DNA of 14,253 nt from SIAJ01 sp035258765 (lineage in GTDB: Bacteria; Planctomycetota; Planctomycetia; Gemmatales; Gemmataceae): NCBI GenBank assembly GCA_035258765.1, contig DATFWZ010000648.1:1-14253 (forward strand). The letters are read 5' to 3'. A program made the translations under genes and the position numbers. A model generated the notes under the pieces. The model had not been told where the DNA came from and did no database searches. It worked only from the letters and a program-made list of their open reading frames with translations. Position 1 is the first letter of the stretch, and every line of letters begins with the position of its first letter. Shown here piece by piece: positions 6,644 to 14,253 of the stretch.

Positions 6644-9117
6644 CACTTCTTCGGCGGCGTGGGCTTTTCGTCAAACCGCAATTTCACTGGATCGGCCGCG
6701 ACGGTCACATCGCGCGTCTGCGCCCGACCGGTCGAGTCGCGGACCTCGACCTGATAAGTGCCGGGTTGCAGTACGAACCGGGGGGCCAGGTTCGGTTGCC
6801 CGCGGCCGTCGCCGGCGGACACGGCCCGGGCGTGGCGCACGTCCTTCCCGGTCACGCGGACCGTGCAGCCCAGTGCGACCGATTCAACGGGCACGTGGAC
6901 CACAAGCGGGCTCGCCTTGTTCGGCAGCTCCTTGTTCCCGAACAGGACGGCCGACTCCTGGCCCTCGTTGGCCATGACCAGGTCGAGCTTGCCGTCATTG
7001 TTCAGGTCCGCAAGGGCGACGGCCTGGCTGTTGAACACACGCATCGTCAGGCCGATCTCCGCGGTCTTGTCGGTGAACGTCCCGTCGCCGTTGTTCTGGA
7101 AGTAGCGGTTCGGCCCGCGGAGGCAGCCGATCACGACGTCGAGGTGTTCGTCGTTATTGAAGTCCCCCCACGCGGCCGAAGTGGCCCCCGGGATGGACTT
7201 CGCGAGGTCACCACATTTGTCGATGACGTCGGTGAAATGGCCCATCCCGTCATTGCGGAACAGCTTGCACTTGCCGGCCTGTGGGACGAACAGGTCCGGG
7301 TGGCCGTCGCCGTCAAAATCCACGAATGTCGGGCCGCACTTGCTCGCATCGAAGCTCAGGCCGGAGTCGGGGACCAACTCAAATCGCCGGCCGGTGTTGA
7401 CGAACAGCATCCCGGTGCCGGCGCCGAACAGGAAGTCCGGGCGCCCGTCGCCGTTGACGTCGGCGACTGCGAGTGTTTCCCCGCGAGCCTCGCCTGCGAG
7501 TCCGTCCGGGCCGAGGCCCCACGCCGCCGAGACGTCGTCGAACCGGCCGACCGCGGCCACGGACGGTTGGCCGGCGGAATAGCAGAAAGCCCATTCCCCG
7601 GCCCACTGCGTGATCTTGAGCACGAGGTTGTTCTTGCCCGGCTTCAAGCGGATGGTCACTCGATTCTGGTCCGGGGCGCAGGCCCGCTGGGCGTTCTCGG
7701 CGAGCACGCGCTCGCCGTTGACGAAGACCGCGAGACCGTCGTCGCTGCCGAGCGAGAGCGACAATTCGGTCGCCGCGGTGGCCTCAATCACGCGGGCGAC
7801 GTAGCAGACCGCGTCGTTGTTCAGCTCCGGCTTGCCGAAGACGGCCAGGTTGTTGATCGCCCCGTCCTTGAAATCGGCCTTCCGCCACGCGACCTTTCCC
7901 CCCTTGCCGTCGTACTGCTTGGCGAAGTCGACTTCCTTTTCCGGCGGGTAAACGGTCTCGAATCCGGCGCCGTTGTTGTTCGGGAAGGGGCCGATCAGCA
8001 TCCAGTCGCCGGCCTTGGGCGGCGCGAGCCGGGCCGCAGCGTCGGCCGGGCGGTTGTTGCGGTAGAGGCGCAGGCCGTTGAACGCGGTGGCGACAAGGAC
8101 GTCCGGTTTGCCGTCGCCGTCGGCATCGATCCAGGCGACCGCGGTGGCCGCACCGCAGGCGCGGGGGAGCATCGCGGTGTCGTCGCGGAACTGGCCCCCG
8201 CCGAGGTTCGTGTACAGCTTCGGCCCCTCGGCCGTGGCCAGGAGCAGATCGGGTCTGCCGTCGCCGTCGTGGTCGCCCCAGGCGGCGGCCCGGGCCCCGC
8301 CGCGGAGGCCCGGGAGCGACACCTCGCTGTACGAGTCGCCCTGGTTCTGGAACAGACGAACGCTGCTCGTCGAGACGACGCAGATGTCGAGCTTGCCGTC
8401 CCCGTCGAAGTCGATGACGGAGACGCTGCGGGCCTCGGCGTCGATCTTGCCGAGCGGGCCGAGGTGGCTGAAGCCGGTGCCGCCGGCGATGCGGCGGATG
8501 TCCTCCCCGCCCCACCCGGCGAAGTCGCGTTTCGGGTCGTAGGTGACGATCTTGAGAGAGGATTTGAGTCGCCAGACCTTGCCCGCCCGCCTGTGCAAGA
8601 GGTCCTTGTTGTCCTCCATGGCCGGGACCAGGACTTCCTTGCCCTCGAGCATCGCGCGGACGAGCGGGGCCAGCCGCTCGGCCTTGCCCGCGTACGAGCG
8701 CAAGAGGAACGGCTCGCCGTGGCTCATCCCGTAGAGGTCTTCGCCGTTCTTGTAGGTCTGGTACCAGTAGGTGTCGATGCACGTCTCGCACGCGCCGTCC
8801 TTGGCGAAGAAGATGGCGGTCTTGCCCGGCTCGGCCCAGTCGAGGACGGTCTTGATCTCCCCTTCGCGGAGCTGCCCGGTGATCACGTGCCGGGCGATGG
8901 CGGTGGGGAACTTACCTTTGATGTCCTCGACCTTGTCGTAGACGATCAGGTTCTTCGACTTGTCCACGCGCGAGACACGGAGAATGGTGACGAGCTGGGA
9001 CTGGTTGATGACGTCCCCGATGGTCATCGGGGCCTCGATGTAGGCGCGCGACGAGGCATTGACGGTGAGGAGGAGGATCGACGCGAGGGTGAAGCGGATC
9101 GGCGTCGAATTTCGCAT
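6643..9117 (-). CDS. FG-GAP/VCBS propeller protein with inserted beta domain and ASPIC/UnbV-like tail
   Basis: An 824-aa exported protein. After a signal peptide (about 1-25) comes a region of about 175 residues that I do not recognise, with a CxxC at 110-113. Seven D-x-D/N-x-D/N-x-x-x-D calcium loops follow, near residues 236, 282, 331, 553, 600, 652 and 704, consistent with a seven-bladed propeller. Between the third and fourth loops a segment (about 370-515) starts DWMLIGPFPN and contains SLGSDDGLAVFVNGERV, resembling a beta-sandwich (galactose-binding or PA14-like) domain. The C-terminus (about 738-808) resembles ASPIC/UnbV. The frame is open upstream to 9546 across the TPR gene, but the signal peptide at the ATG at 9117 and a GGAGA (9128-9124) 6 bp before it fix this start. 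It follows the TPR gene by 50 bp and overlaps the PQQ-like gene by one base. Extracellular binding is inferred. Confidence 0.9.
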   Translation of the reverse strand: MRNSTPIRFTLASILLLTVNASSRAYIEAPMTIGDVINQSQLVTILRVSRVDKSKNLIVYDKVEDIKGKFPTAIARHVITGQLREGEIKTVLDWAEPGKTAIFFAKDGACETCIDTYWYQTYKNGEDLYGMSHGEPFLLRSYAGKAERLAPLVRAMLEGKEVLVPAMEDNKDLLHRRAGKVWRLKSSLKIVTYDPKRDFAGWGGEDIRRIAGGTGFSHLGPLGKIDAEARSVSVIDFDGDGKLDICVVSTSSVRLFQNQGDSYSEVSLPGLRGGARAAAWGDHDGDGRPDLLLATAEGPKLYTNLGGGQFRDDTAMLPRACGAATAVAWIDADGDGKPDVLVATAFNGLRLYRNNRPADAAARLAPPKAGDWMLIGPFPNNNGAGFETVYPPEKEVDFAKQYDGKGGKVAWRKADFKDGAINNLAVFGKPELNNDAVCYVARVIEATAATELSLSLGSDDGLAVFVNGERVLAENAQRACAPDQNRVTIRLKPGKNNLVLKITQWAGEWAFCYSAGQPSVAAVGRFDDVSAAWGLGPDGLAGEARGETLAVADVNGDGRPDFLFGAGTGMLFVNTGRRFELVPDSGLSFDASKCGPTFVDFDGDGHPDLFVPQAGKCKLFRNDGMGHFTDVIDKCGDLAKSIPGATSAAWGDFNNDEHLDVVIGCLRGPNRYFQNNGDGTFTDKTAEIGLTMRVFNSQAVALADLNNDGKLDLVMANEGQESAVLFGNKELPNKASPLVVHVPVESVALGCTVRVTGKDVRHARAVSAGDGRGQPNLAPRFVLQPGTYQVEVRDSTGRAQTRDVTVAADPVKLRFDEKPTPPKK

Positions 9118-9123
9118 CCGGGG

Positions 9124-9128
9124 TCTCC
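9124..9128 (-). promoter_or_regulatory. ribosome binding site (GGAGA) of the FG-GAP gene
   Basis: GGAGA on the minus strand stands 6 bp before the ATG at 9117 and decides that start over the longer open frame reaching back to 9546. Confidence 0.55.
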
Positions 9129-9167
9129 GTCGAGTTTCGGCCGCGAAGGTGGTTCGGCCGTCGCCGC

Positions 9168-12100
9168 CTACTGCTTCGTCAACTTCTCCAAGCGCTCGCG
9201 GGCGGCTTTCGCGAACGGGCTGCTCGCGTAGTCCTTGATCACCTTCTTGAGCAAACGCTCGGCCTGCTCCGGCTTCTTGTCCTCGACGAGCGCTCGAGCC
9301 GCCTCGCAGAGGGCCGACGCGCTCAGGTCGGGGTAGTCGAATGTGTACGGGACGATCAGGAGGGCCGCGACGGCGTCGCCGTAGCGCTTCTGTTCCAGGC
9401 GGCAGAGGCCGATTTGTAAATGGGCCTTCGCGGCCAGCTCCGTTGCGGTCGCGGCGATCACCTGGCCATACCAGTTGACCGCGTTGTCGAACTGGCCTGC
9501 ATTCTGGAGGGCCCAGCCGACCCCGTACCTGGCTTCGTTGACCCACAGGCTGCCGCCGAACCGGGCAACGAGCAGCTCATACGCTTGCCGCGAGGCGTCC
9601 CATTTCTTGTCGAGCCCAAGCGCGAAGCCGAGACGCAGGAGGGCGCGGTCCGTGACCCCGGGGACGTTCTGGAGTTCTCCTCGATCGCGGAATGGAGTCA
9701 GCTTCTCGATCGCTTTCGCCGTCTCGCCCTTGGCCAGAAGCACCTCGCCGGCCCGGTAGAGGCCCTGGGCGACGAGGGGGGATTTCGGATTGTTGCCGAC
9801 CGCGTCGAAGTAGCCGAGGGCCGCGTCCAGGTCCTTCTTGGCGGCGAGACACGCGCCAAGACGAATGCGAATCTTGTCCACCAGCTCGGGCGAGGGCAGC
9901 TTGTCGCCCCGCGGCTCGACGTCGTTGGCCTCCTTGAGCATCTTGACGGCCGAATCGAAGTCTTCGCGCTCGCAGTACATCTCCGCGGCTTCGAACCGGG
10001 CGTCGACGGACAGCAGGCTGTCGGCGAATTGTTCGATGAGCTTCTGGTACGCGGCCCGGGCTCGCTTCTCGGCGGGTTGCTCCGGGACCTCCGCCCGCGC
10101 GACGTCCGGGAGCGGCACCGTCGCGGCCTTCGTTCCCGGGGCCTTCTTGTCCGCCTCGGCTTGCAGTTTCTGTTGGCGCTCCTGCTGAATCTTCAACCGC
10201 GCGGCCGCGATCTCGAGTTCCGACAGGGTTCGGAACGCCCAGGCGGCCTCGTAGTACATGCGCTCGCGGGCGTCGTTGGTCGGCAGCGCGGCCTTCAGGT
10301 CGTCCGCCTTGCCTTCGAGTAGCTGACCGGCCTCGGTGATTGCGGCCTTTCCTTGGTTGAGCAGGTTCTCCGCCGGCCCACGCTGTTCCGGTTTCAGGCC
10401 GGGATTCGCGAGTTGCTGGCCGGCCGTTTCGATGAGCTTCCGCCCCTCGGCGAACCGGCACTGGCCGTTCCGCAGGAACGCCTCGGCCGTGATCGGCTTG
10501 TTCGGAACGAGTTGCGGGATACCGTCCAGCGCCTGCCGGGCCTCGCCGAACTTGCCGTACTCCAGCAGCGCCACGCCGTGGTGGTAGCGCAAGAGTGCTA
10601 GTCGTTCCGGGTCCTTCTGGAGGGTCGGCTCGTGCTTTTGTCGGGCGGCCGCCAGGACCTTCGTCGCCTCCTCGAACTGGTTCTGCTCGCGGAGGAGGGT
10701 CGCGAGCGCCATGACCGCGAAGGGGGCCGCGGGGGTGTTCTGCCACGGGTCTTGCGTGAACTGGCGCAGCTCGTTCGTCGCCCCGCCCTTGTCGCCGCCG
10801 AGGGCCAGGCACTTGGCGTTTTCCATCTTCGCCTGTGCCGCCTGCGGTTCCTTCGGGAATTGCTGGGTCAACCGCTGGAACGTTTGCCGGGCCGCCTGGA
10901 GGATCGGCGCGCGCTCTTGTGGAACGGCGATCAGGGCCCCCTGTCGCATCTGACAGGTGCCGAGCTTGAGCAGCGCATCGGCCACTTCCGGGGCCTTGGG
11001 GTTCGCATTGATGAACCCGTCGAGAAGGCCCGCGGCCTGTTCCAGTGATTCGAGCACCTTGCGGGTTTCTCCGGCCCCGCTGACTGACGCCGGGGCCTGG
11101 CGCAACATGCAGTCCGCGAGCAGGAATGGGACGTAACTCAGATCCCCGGTGCGGTCGGCGTTGGGAATCAGGTCGAGGACGTCCCTCGCCTTGTCGAAGT
11201 CTCCCTTCTTGAAGTGGCACATCGCGAGGCCGTAACGGGCCAGGCTGAGCCGGTCGAACTCCGCGCCCTTGTCGATCACGGCCTGGTACCGCTTGCCGGC
11301 CTCGTCGAAGAGCCGGATTAGCTCCGGAGCTCGGTTCGGCAGGTCCGGGCGCTTCTCTGCGGCCAGCCCGGCGAAGTAGGCGTTCTCCGCCAGACGGAAC
11401 AGCACCGGTACCCGCAATGTGCTTTCCGGAAATTGTTGCAGGAACTGGTTAGCGACCTGATCAGAGCGCCCATAGTCGCCGGCGAGGTGCAGGGCGGAAA
11501 TCAGCCGTTGCGTCAATTCCTCGACGCGTCCGGGCAGCGCTTTTTCGTTGAGCACCTGTTCGTAGGTCCCGGCCGCCTCGCGGTACTGCTTGGCCAGTTG
11601 CTGCGCGTCGGCCATCTCAATCAGCATTTCGGCCCGGCGCGCCTTGGCCTCTGGATCGCTGGCCGCGAGCACATTGGCCTTGTCGGCGGCTGCCCGCATG
11701 GCGTTGATCGCGGTCTTCAACCCGTTGTCGCGCTCCGCGGATTTCGCGGGATCGGTGAGCGCCGCGGCCGCGCCGGCCTGGGCTTTCCCCAGCCAAAATT
11801 GGACCTGATCGGCAAGCCGGGGCTGCTTGTCCAGCATCGGCTGGAGGGTCGCCACCGCCTCCGGGAACATCTTCATTTGCACCTGGCAGAACCCGACGCG
11901 GAGCTGTGCCTCAGGCACGAGCGGCGACTGCGGGTACGCCTTGGCAAACTCCTGGAACTTCGCCAGCGATTCGCCGAACTTCCCCGCCTCGTAGCCGAGG
12001 CAAGCCGCGAAGAAAACGCTGGCGGCAACATGATCCGGGGGCGGGTTGCGGACGAGCGCCTCGAGCCGGGCCTTCTCGGCCGGGTTCTTGGCGAACTGCT

Positions 12101-12989
12101 CCGGGCGCTTCAGGGCCTCGGCCGCTTCCTTCTTCTGCTGCTCATACCCGGCCAGCACCGCCTCGAACGCCTGGGCCGCCTCCGCTTTCTGCTCAGTGAC
12201 CTGGTAGACGCGGCCGAGCAGGTAGCGGGCGTGCAGGCCGGTATGCGGATCGTCGAAAGGAGCCAGAAGCGACAGGGACCGGCCGGCGACCAGGTAGTCC
12301 TGCGTCTGGAACGCGGCGAAGCCGTGGTAGTACAGGCCCAGCTTGTGGTATCGGGACTTGGAAAATTGTGCCTCCTTCGCGACGGGCTCGGCGGCCGCCT
12401 TGGCCTCCTTGAACTTGCCCAGTCGCAGCTCGATCTCCACCTGATCGCACCGCGACCGGGCAGCCCAGTCCAGCTCGGTGGCCGGCTTCTCCGGGGGTTC
12501 TTTCGGGAGCTTCGCGGTGAAGGCCGCGACGGCGCCCGCGAAACGGGAAGCGGCCTCAGTGAAGCGCTGGTCGGCACGCTGCTTGAACGCGACCGCCTCA
12601 TTCGGTTTGGCCGCCGCGCCGTCGAGCTCGCGGAGGCCGAGTCCGCGGAGGCACAGCCCGGCGTGGTACAGGGCGTACGGGTGCTCCGGGAGCCCGGCAT
12701 TCCCGACCAACGGGTTGAGCTGCTCGATTGCCTTGTCGTAATTGCGGTCCGGCGATTCCAGGTACGCGAGGGCGAGCTGGTAGCGGGCCGCGTTCGCCTG
12801 CGGGTGTCCGCCGAACTTCTGCAGGAATTCGCCGTACCGCTGGATCGCGAACGGGTAATTGCCCTCATTGTGCGCCTTGCGCGCACTCGTCAGGACCATG
12901 TCCGCCTGCTGGTCCGGCGGCACTTGCGAGCGGGCGAATGGAACCAGGGCGAGCGCCAACACACCGGCGAGGACACGACGCCAGGTCAT
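9168..12989 (-). CDS. giant secreted tetratricopeptide-repeat (TPR) protein
   Basis: A 1273-aa protein with a signal peptide (residues 1-21, cut near ARS-Q) and then almost entirely TPR-like helical hairpins. Clear units include YPFAIQRYGEFLQKFGGHPQ (44-63), near the N-terminus, and AERLLKKVIKDYASSPFAKA, just before the C-terminus. The pattern of Y/F-x-x-F/Y-P-x-S between helices is that of the BamD/YbgF (CpoB) type TPR of the periplasm. A charged, Gln/Lys/Ala-rich linker (about 925-975) divides a long N-terminal array from a C-terminal one. No enzymatic domain is seen, so a scaffold role is likely. The frame is open upstream to 13319, but the ATG at 12989 starts the signal peptide and has GAGGA (13003-12999) 9 bp before it. 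It is preceded by a 148-bp gap with a possible promoter and heads a packed series of five genes for exported proteins. Confidence 0.9.
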   Translation of the reverse strand: MTWRRVLAGVLALALVPFARSQVPPDQQADMVLTSARKAHNEGNYPFAIQRYGEFLQKFGGHPQANAARYQLALAYLESPDRNYDKAIEQLNPLVGNAGLPEHPYALYHAGLCLRGLGLRELDGAAAKPNEAVAFKQRADQRFTEAASRFAGAVAAFTAKLPKEPPEKPATELDWAARSRCDQVEIELRLGKFKEAKAAAEPVAKEAQFSKSRYHKLGLYYHGFAAFQTQDYLVAGRSLSLLAPFDDPHTGLHARYLLGRVYQVTEQKAEAAQAFEAVLAGYEQQKKEAAEALKRPEQFAKNPAEKARLEALVRNPPPDHVAASVFFAACLGYEAGKFGESLAKFQEFAKAYPQSPLVPEAQLRVGFCQVQMKMFPEAVATLQPMLDKQPRLADQVQFWLGKAQAGAAAALTDPAKSAERDNGLKTAINAMRAAADKANVLAASDPEAKARRAEMLIEMADAQQLAKQYREAAGTYEQVLNEKALPGRVEELTQRLISALHLAGDYGRSDQVANQFLQQFPESTLRVPVLFRLAENAYFAGLAAEKRPDLPNRAPELIRLFDEAGKRYQAVIDKGAEFDRLSLARYGLAMCHFKKGDFDKARDVLDLIPNADRTGDLSYVPFLLADCMLRQAPASVSGAGETRKVLESLEQAAGLLDGFINANPKAPEVADALLKLGTCQMRQGALIAVPQERAPILQAARQTFQRLTQQFPKEPQAAQAKMENAKCLALGGDKGGATNELRQFTQDPWQNTPAAPFAVMALATLLREQNQFEEATKVLAAARQKHEPTLQKDPERLALLRYHHGVALLEYGKFGEARQALDGIPQLVPNKPITAEAFLRNGQCRFAEGRKLIETAGQQLANPGLKPEQRGPAENLLNQGKAAITEAGQLLEGKADDLKAALPTNDARERMYYEAAWAFRTLSELEIAAARLKIQQERQQKLQAEADKKAPGTKAATVPLPDVARAEVPEQPAEKRARAAYQKLIEQFADSLLSVDARFEAAEMYCEREDFDSAVKMLKEANDVEPRGDKLPSPELVDKIRIRLGACLAAKKDLDAALGYFDAVGNNPKSPLVAQGLYRAGEVLLAKGETAKAIEKLTPFRDRGELQNVPGVTDRALLRLGFALGLDKKWDASRQAYELLVARFGGSLWVNEARYGVGWALQNAGQFDNAVNWYGQVIAATATELAAKAHLQIGLCRLEQKRYGDAVAALLIVPYTFDYPDLSASALCEAARALVEDKKPEQAERLLKKVIKDYASSPFAKAARERLEKLTKQ

Positions 12990-13062
12990 GGGAAGGGGTC
13001 CTCGGGAGGGTCGCGCCGCCGGCGGGAGGTGCGGCGCCTGGGCGATGTGTAGGGTGGACACC

Positions 13063-13091
13063 ATTCTTATCCGCCCGGCACGGCAAATCAA
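13063..13091 (-). promoter_or_regulatory. possible sigma-70-like promoter for the TPR-led operon
   Basis: On the minus strand TTGATT (13091-13086) and AAGAAT (13068-13063) are separated by 17 bp, four of six matches each, placing a start site about 70 bp before the ATG at 12989. It lies in the only sizeable gap before the five-gene series. A 7-bp inverted repeat, AACCGGG/CCCGGTT (13090-13096 and 13123-13129), lies just upstream and overlaps the edge of the -35 box; it could be an operator or a weak transcript end for the preceding gene. Confidence 0.3.
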
Positions 13092-13137
13092 CCGGGCGAG
13101 TGTGAATTCGACGCGATACGACCCCGGTTGGTTCCCG

Positions 13138-13638
13138 TCACGCCGGCCTGCGGGCCCGGTCGTTGAGCTTCTGCTGCCGGTACATGGCGAGGTCGCGCTC
13201 CAGCAGCGTCCGCTGCTCGTTCTGGATGCGCCGCAACTGCTGGCGGCCGTACAGGGCGATCGCGGAGTAGTCGGCGACGGCGAGGACAATGATGAGGAAG
13301 AGTAGCACCAAAACGACAATCCAGTAGATCGCGAGCGACTTGACGGTCTCGCGGTCCTCGTCAGTCGGCTGGACCGGCGGGTCCTGCTGGTTCAGGTGGG
13401 CGATCCGGATGAGCTCGCTCACGCCGCCGGTCAGCAGCGCGGCCGCCAACATGCCGGACAGCGCGAGCATGATCACAGCATTCAGGGTGCGCCGCTGGGC
13501 CACCCCGCGCAGGTAGCGTCGGTCGTCGCTGGCCATCGATTCCGTTCGCAGCCGCCGCCAGGTGCGCAGTTGGTACCGCAACGAGATGATCGCCAAGGCC
13601 GCAAGGAACACTGACATCAGCACCAAGGTGGCGGCCAT
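13138..13638 (-). CDS. small membrane protein with three transmembrane segments, function unknown
   Basis: A 166-aa protein with hydrophobic segments at about 3-22, 50-71 and 101-123, and a charged, helix-prone tail (about 128-160, rich in Arg, Gln and Glu) that may form a coiled coil. The short Arg-rich stretch after segment 1 (21-50) suggests that loop is cytoplasmic by the positive-inside rule; the tail, after segment 3, would then be on the opposite side unless a segment does not span, so topology is uncertain. No named family is recognised. The ATG at 13638 has GGGGA 4 bp upstream, and the gene follows the M28 peptidase stop by 31 bp, so the two are probably co-transcribed. A 148-bp gap separates it from the TPR gene. 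Confidence 0.8.
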   Translation of the reverse strand: MAATLVLMSVFLAALAIISLRYQLRTWRRLRTESMASDDRRYLRGVAQRRTLNAVIMLALSGMLAAALLTGGVSELIRIAHLNQQDPPVQPTDEDRETVKSLAIYWIVVLVLLFLIIVLAVADYSAIALYGRQQLRRIQNEQRTLLERDLAMYRQQKLNDRARRPA

Positions 13639-13669
13639 GTGGTCCCCGGAACGGGCGCGAATCGAGTTG

Positions 13670-14253
13670 CTACTTCACCTTTTGCATCCAGGCCGTCAGG
13701 ACCTTGGCCACGTTCGCCATGCTCTCGGCCGAGCACTTGTCCGGCGTGTCGCTCAACTTGTGCCAGTGCTCGTAGGAGAAATCGATGATGTCGATGCACG
13801 GGATCCCGGCCCGGTTAAGGGCGAGGTGATCATCCATGACCCCGCGGTCGCCTCCACGTTCGAATTTGAAATTCTTCACGCCGAGTTCGGCGGCCAGATT
13901 CCAAATGTCCTCAACCAAAGGTCCGGCCAAGAGACGCGAATTCTCCTCAACCGGGTAGACCGCGCCCTTGCCCGCGAACAGGTCGAGCAGGATGCCGGCG
14001 ATGTACTTCGGACCTTCCTTTTGTGCCTTGTACTCCGCCGCGAAGTGCTCCGACCCCAGGAAGTACTTGTCCCGGTTCTTGTCGAAGATGTACTCCTCGC
14101 CGTCGAAGATGACGAAGTCCACCCCGACCTCGGTCTTCAAGTCCTTCATCTGATGGGCCAGCTCCATCATGAACGCGACGGACGACGCCCCGTCGTTGGC
14201 GCTGACGAACGGCTTGTTCCAGTCGCGGCGGTCGCGCTCCTCGTCCGCGATCG
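13670..14253 (-). CDS. M28-family zinc peptidase, glutaminyl-cyclase-like (5' part outside window)
   Basis: The frame is open to the right edge, so only the C-terminal 193 residues are visible. They hold the M28 active-site set. SANDGASSVA carries the bridging Asp (visible residue 20). FDGEEY carries the catalytic and zinc-binding Glu pair (52-53). ILLDLF has an Asp (90). HWHKLSD has the last zinc-ligand His (164). GSEHFA (66-71) and MDDHLALNRAGIP (139-151) match the glutaminyl-peptide cyclotransferase branch of M28, where DDH and a W-H-T/K motif are hallmarks. The product either hydrolyses peptides as an aminopeptidase or cyclises N-terminal Gln to pyroglutamate; the visible part does not separate these with certainty. 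A signal peptide would lie outside the window. The membrane-protein gene follows after 31 bp. Confidence 0.88.
   Translation of the reverse strand, partial: IADEERDRRDWNKPFVSANDGASSVAFMMELAHQMKDLKTEVGVDFVIFDGEEYIFDKNRDKYFLGSEHFAAEYKAQKEGPKYIAGILLDLFAGKGAVYPVEENSRLLAGPLVEDIWNLAAELGVKNFKFERGGDRGVMDDHLALNRAGIPCIDIIDFSYEHWHKLSDTPDKCSAESMANVAKVLTAWMQKVK

Noticed and set aside
6643..9117. CRISPR-like or tandem DNA repeats from the recurring GCCGTCGCCGTCG-type strings
   Set aside because: These encode the Asp-Gly-Asp-Gly calcium loops; they are irregularly spaced and in frame, so they are protein repeats rather than an array.
6502..9231. A 909-codon open frame on the plus strand, and other long plus-strand frames such as 1472-3646 and 11433-13052
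   Set aside because: They lie antisense to genes with clear domains and signal peptides. Their translations are rich in Arg, Gly, Val and Pro without motifs, as expected opposite strongly GC-biased codons.
9118..9546. Extension of the FG-GAP frame into the TPR gene
   Set aside because: It overlaps the 3' end of a well-supported gene and would bury the signal peptide; the RBS and the signal support 9117.
12990..13319. Extension of the TPR frame to 13319
   Set aside because: It would overlap the membrane-protein gene and place the signal peptide internally; the extra sequence is Ser/Arg/Pro-rich as in out-of-frame translation.

Overview
The window is a high-GC bacterial segment in which every supportable gene lies on the minus strand, so it is read right to left. 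The gene set suggests a planctomycete, most likely of the Gemmataceae: a CRTAC1-type FG-GAP/VCBS lipoprotein, a second long FG-GAP protein, a PQQ-type beta-propeller, a YdjY-domain protein, a giant secreted TPR protein, a proline-rich lipoprotein, and long GC-rich inverted repeats between genes. This assignment is an inference from gene content and composition; no rRNA or other marker gene is present.

Layout in transcription order: (1) the 3' part of an M28-family, glutaminyl-cyclase-like zinc peptidase, cut by the right edge; (2) a 166-aa protein with three membrane segments, 31 bp downstream; (3) a 148-bp gap with a possible promoter; (4) a 1273-aa secreted TPR protein; (5) 50 bp later an 824-aa exported FG-GAP propeller protein; (6) a 475-aa exported PQQ-like propeller, whose ATG shares a base with the preceding TGA; (7) 24 bp later a 220-aa YdjY-domain protein; (8) 21 bp later a 261-aa lipoprotein; (9) a 225-bp gap holding a 39-bp-arm inverted repeat; (10) a 12-TM MFS transporter; (11) 9 bp later an 83-aa hypothetical protein; (12) a 245-bp gap holding a perfect 36-bp-arm hairpin; (13) a CRTAC1-family lipoprotein, cut by the left edge.

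Genes 4 to 8 are tightly packed and all five products carry export signals, so they look like one envelope or periplasm operon combining TPR, propeller and YdjY scaffolds. Its function is not known to me. The MFS transporter and the 83-aa protein form a second small unit. The two inverted repeats mark the boundaries between units. No tRNA, rRNA, CRISPR array, transposase or phage gene was seen. No gene-free stretch exceeds 300 bp.

Anything genuinely new is most likely in the five-gene exported cluster, especially the FG-GAP protein whose propeller is split by an inserted beta domain, and in the two unrelated long inverted repeats. I saw no defence system or biosynthetic cluster.
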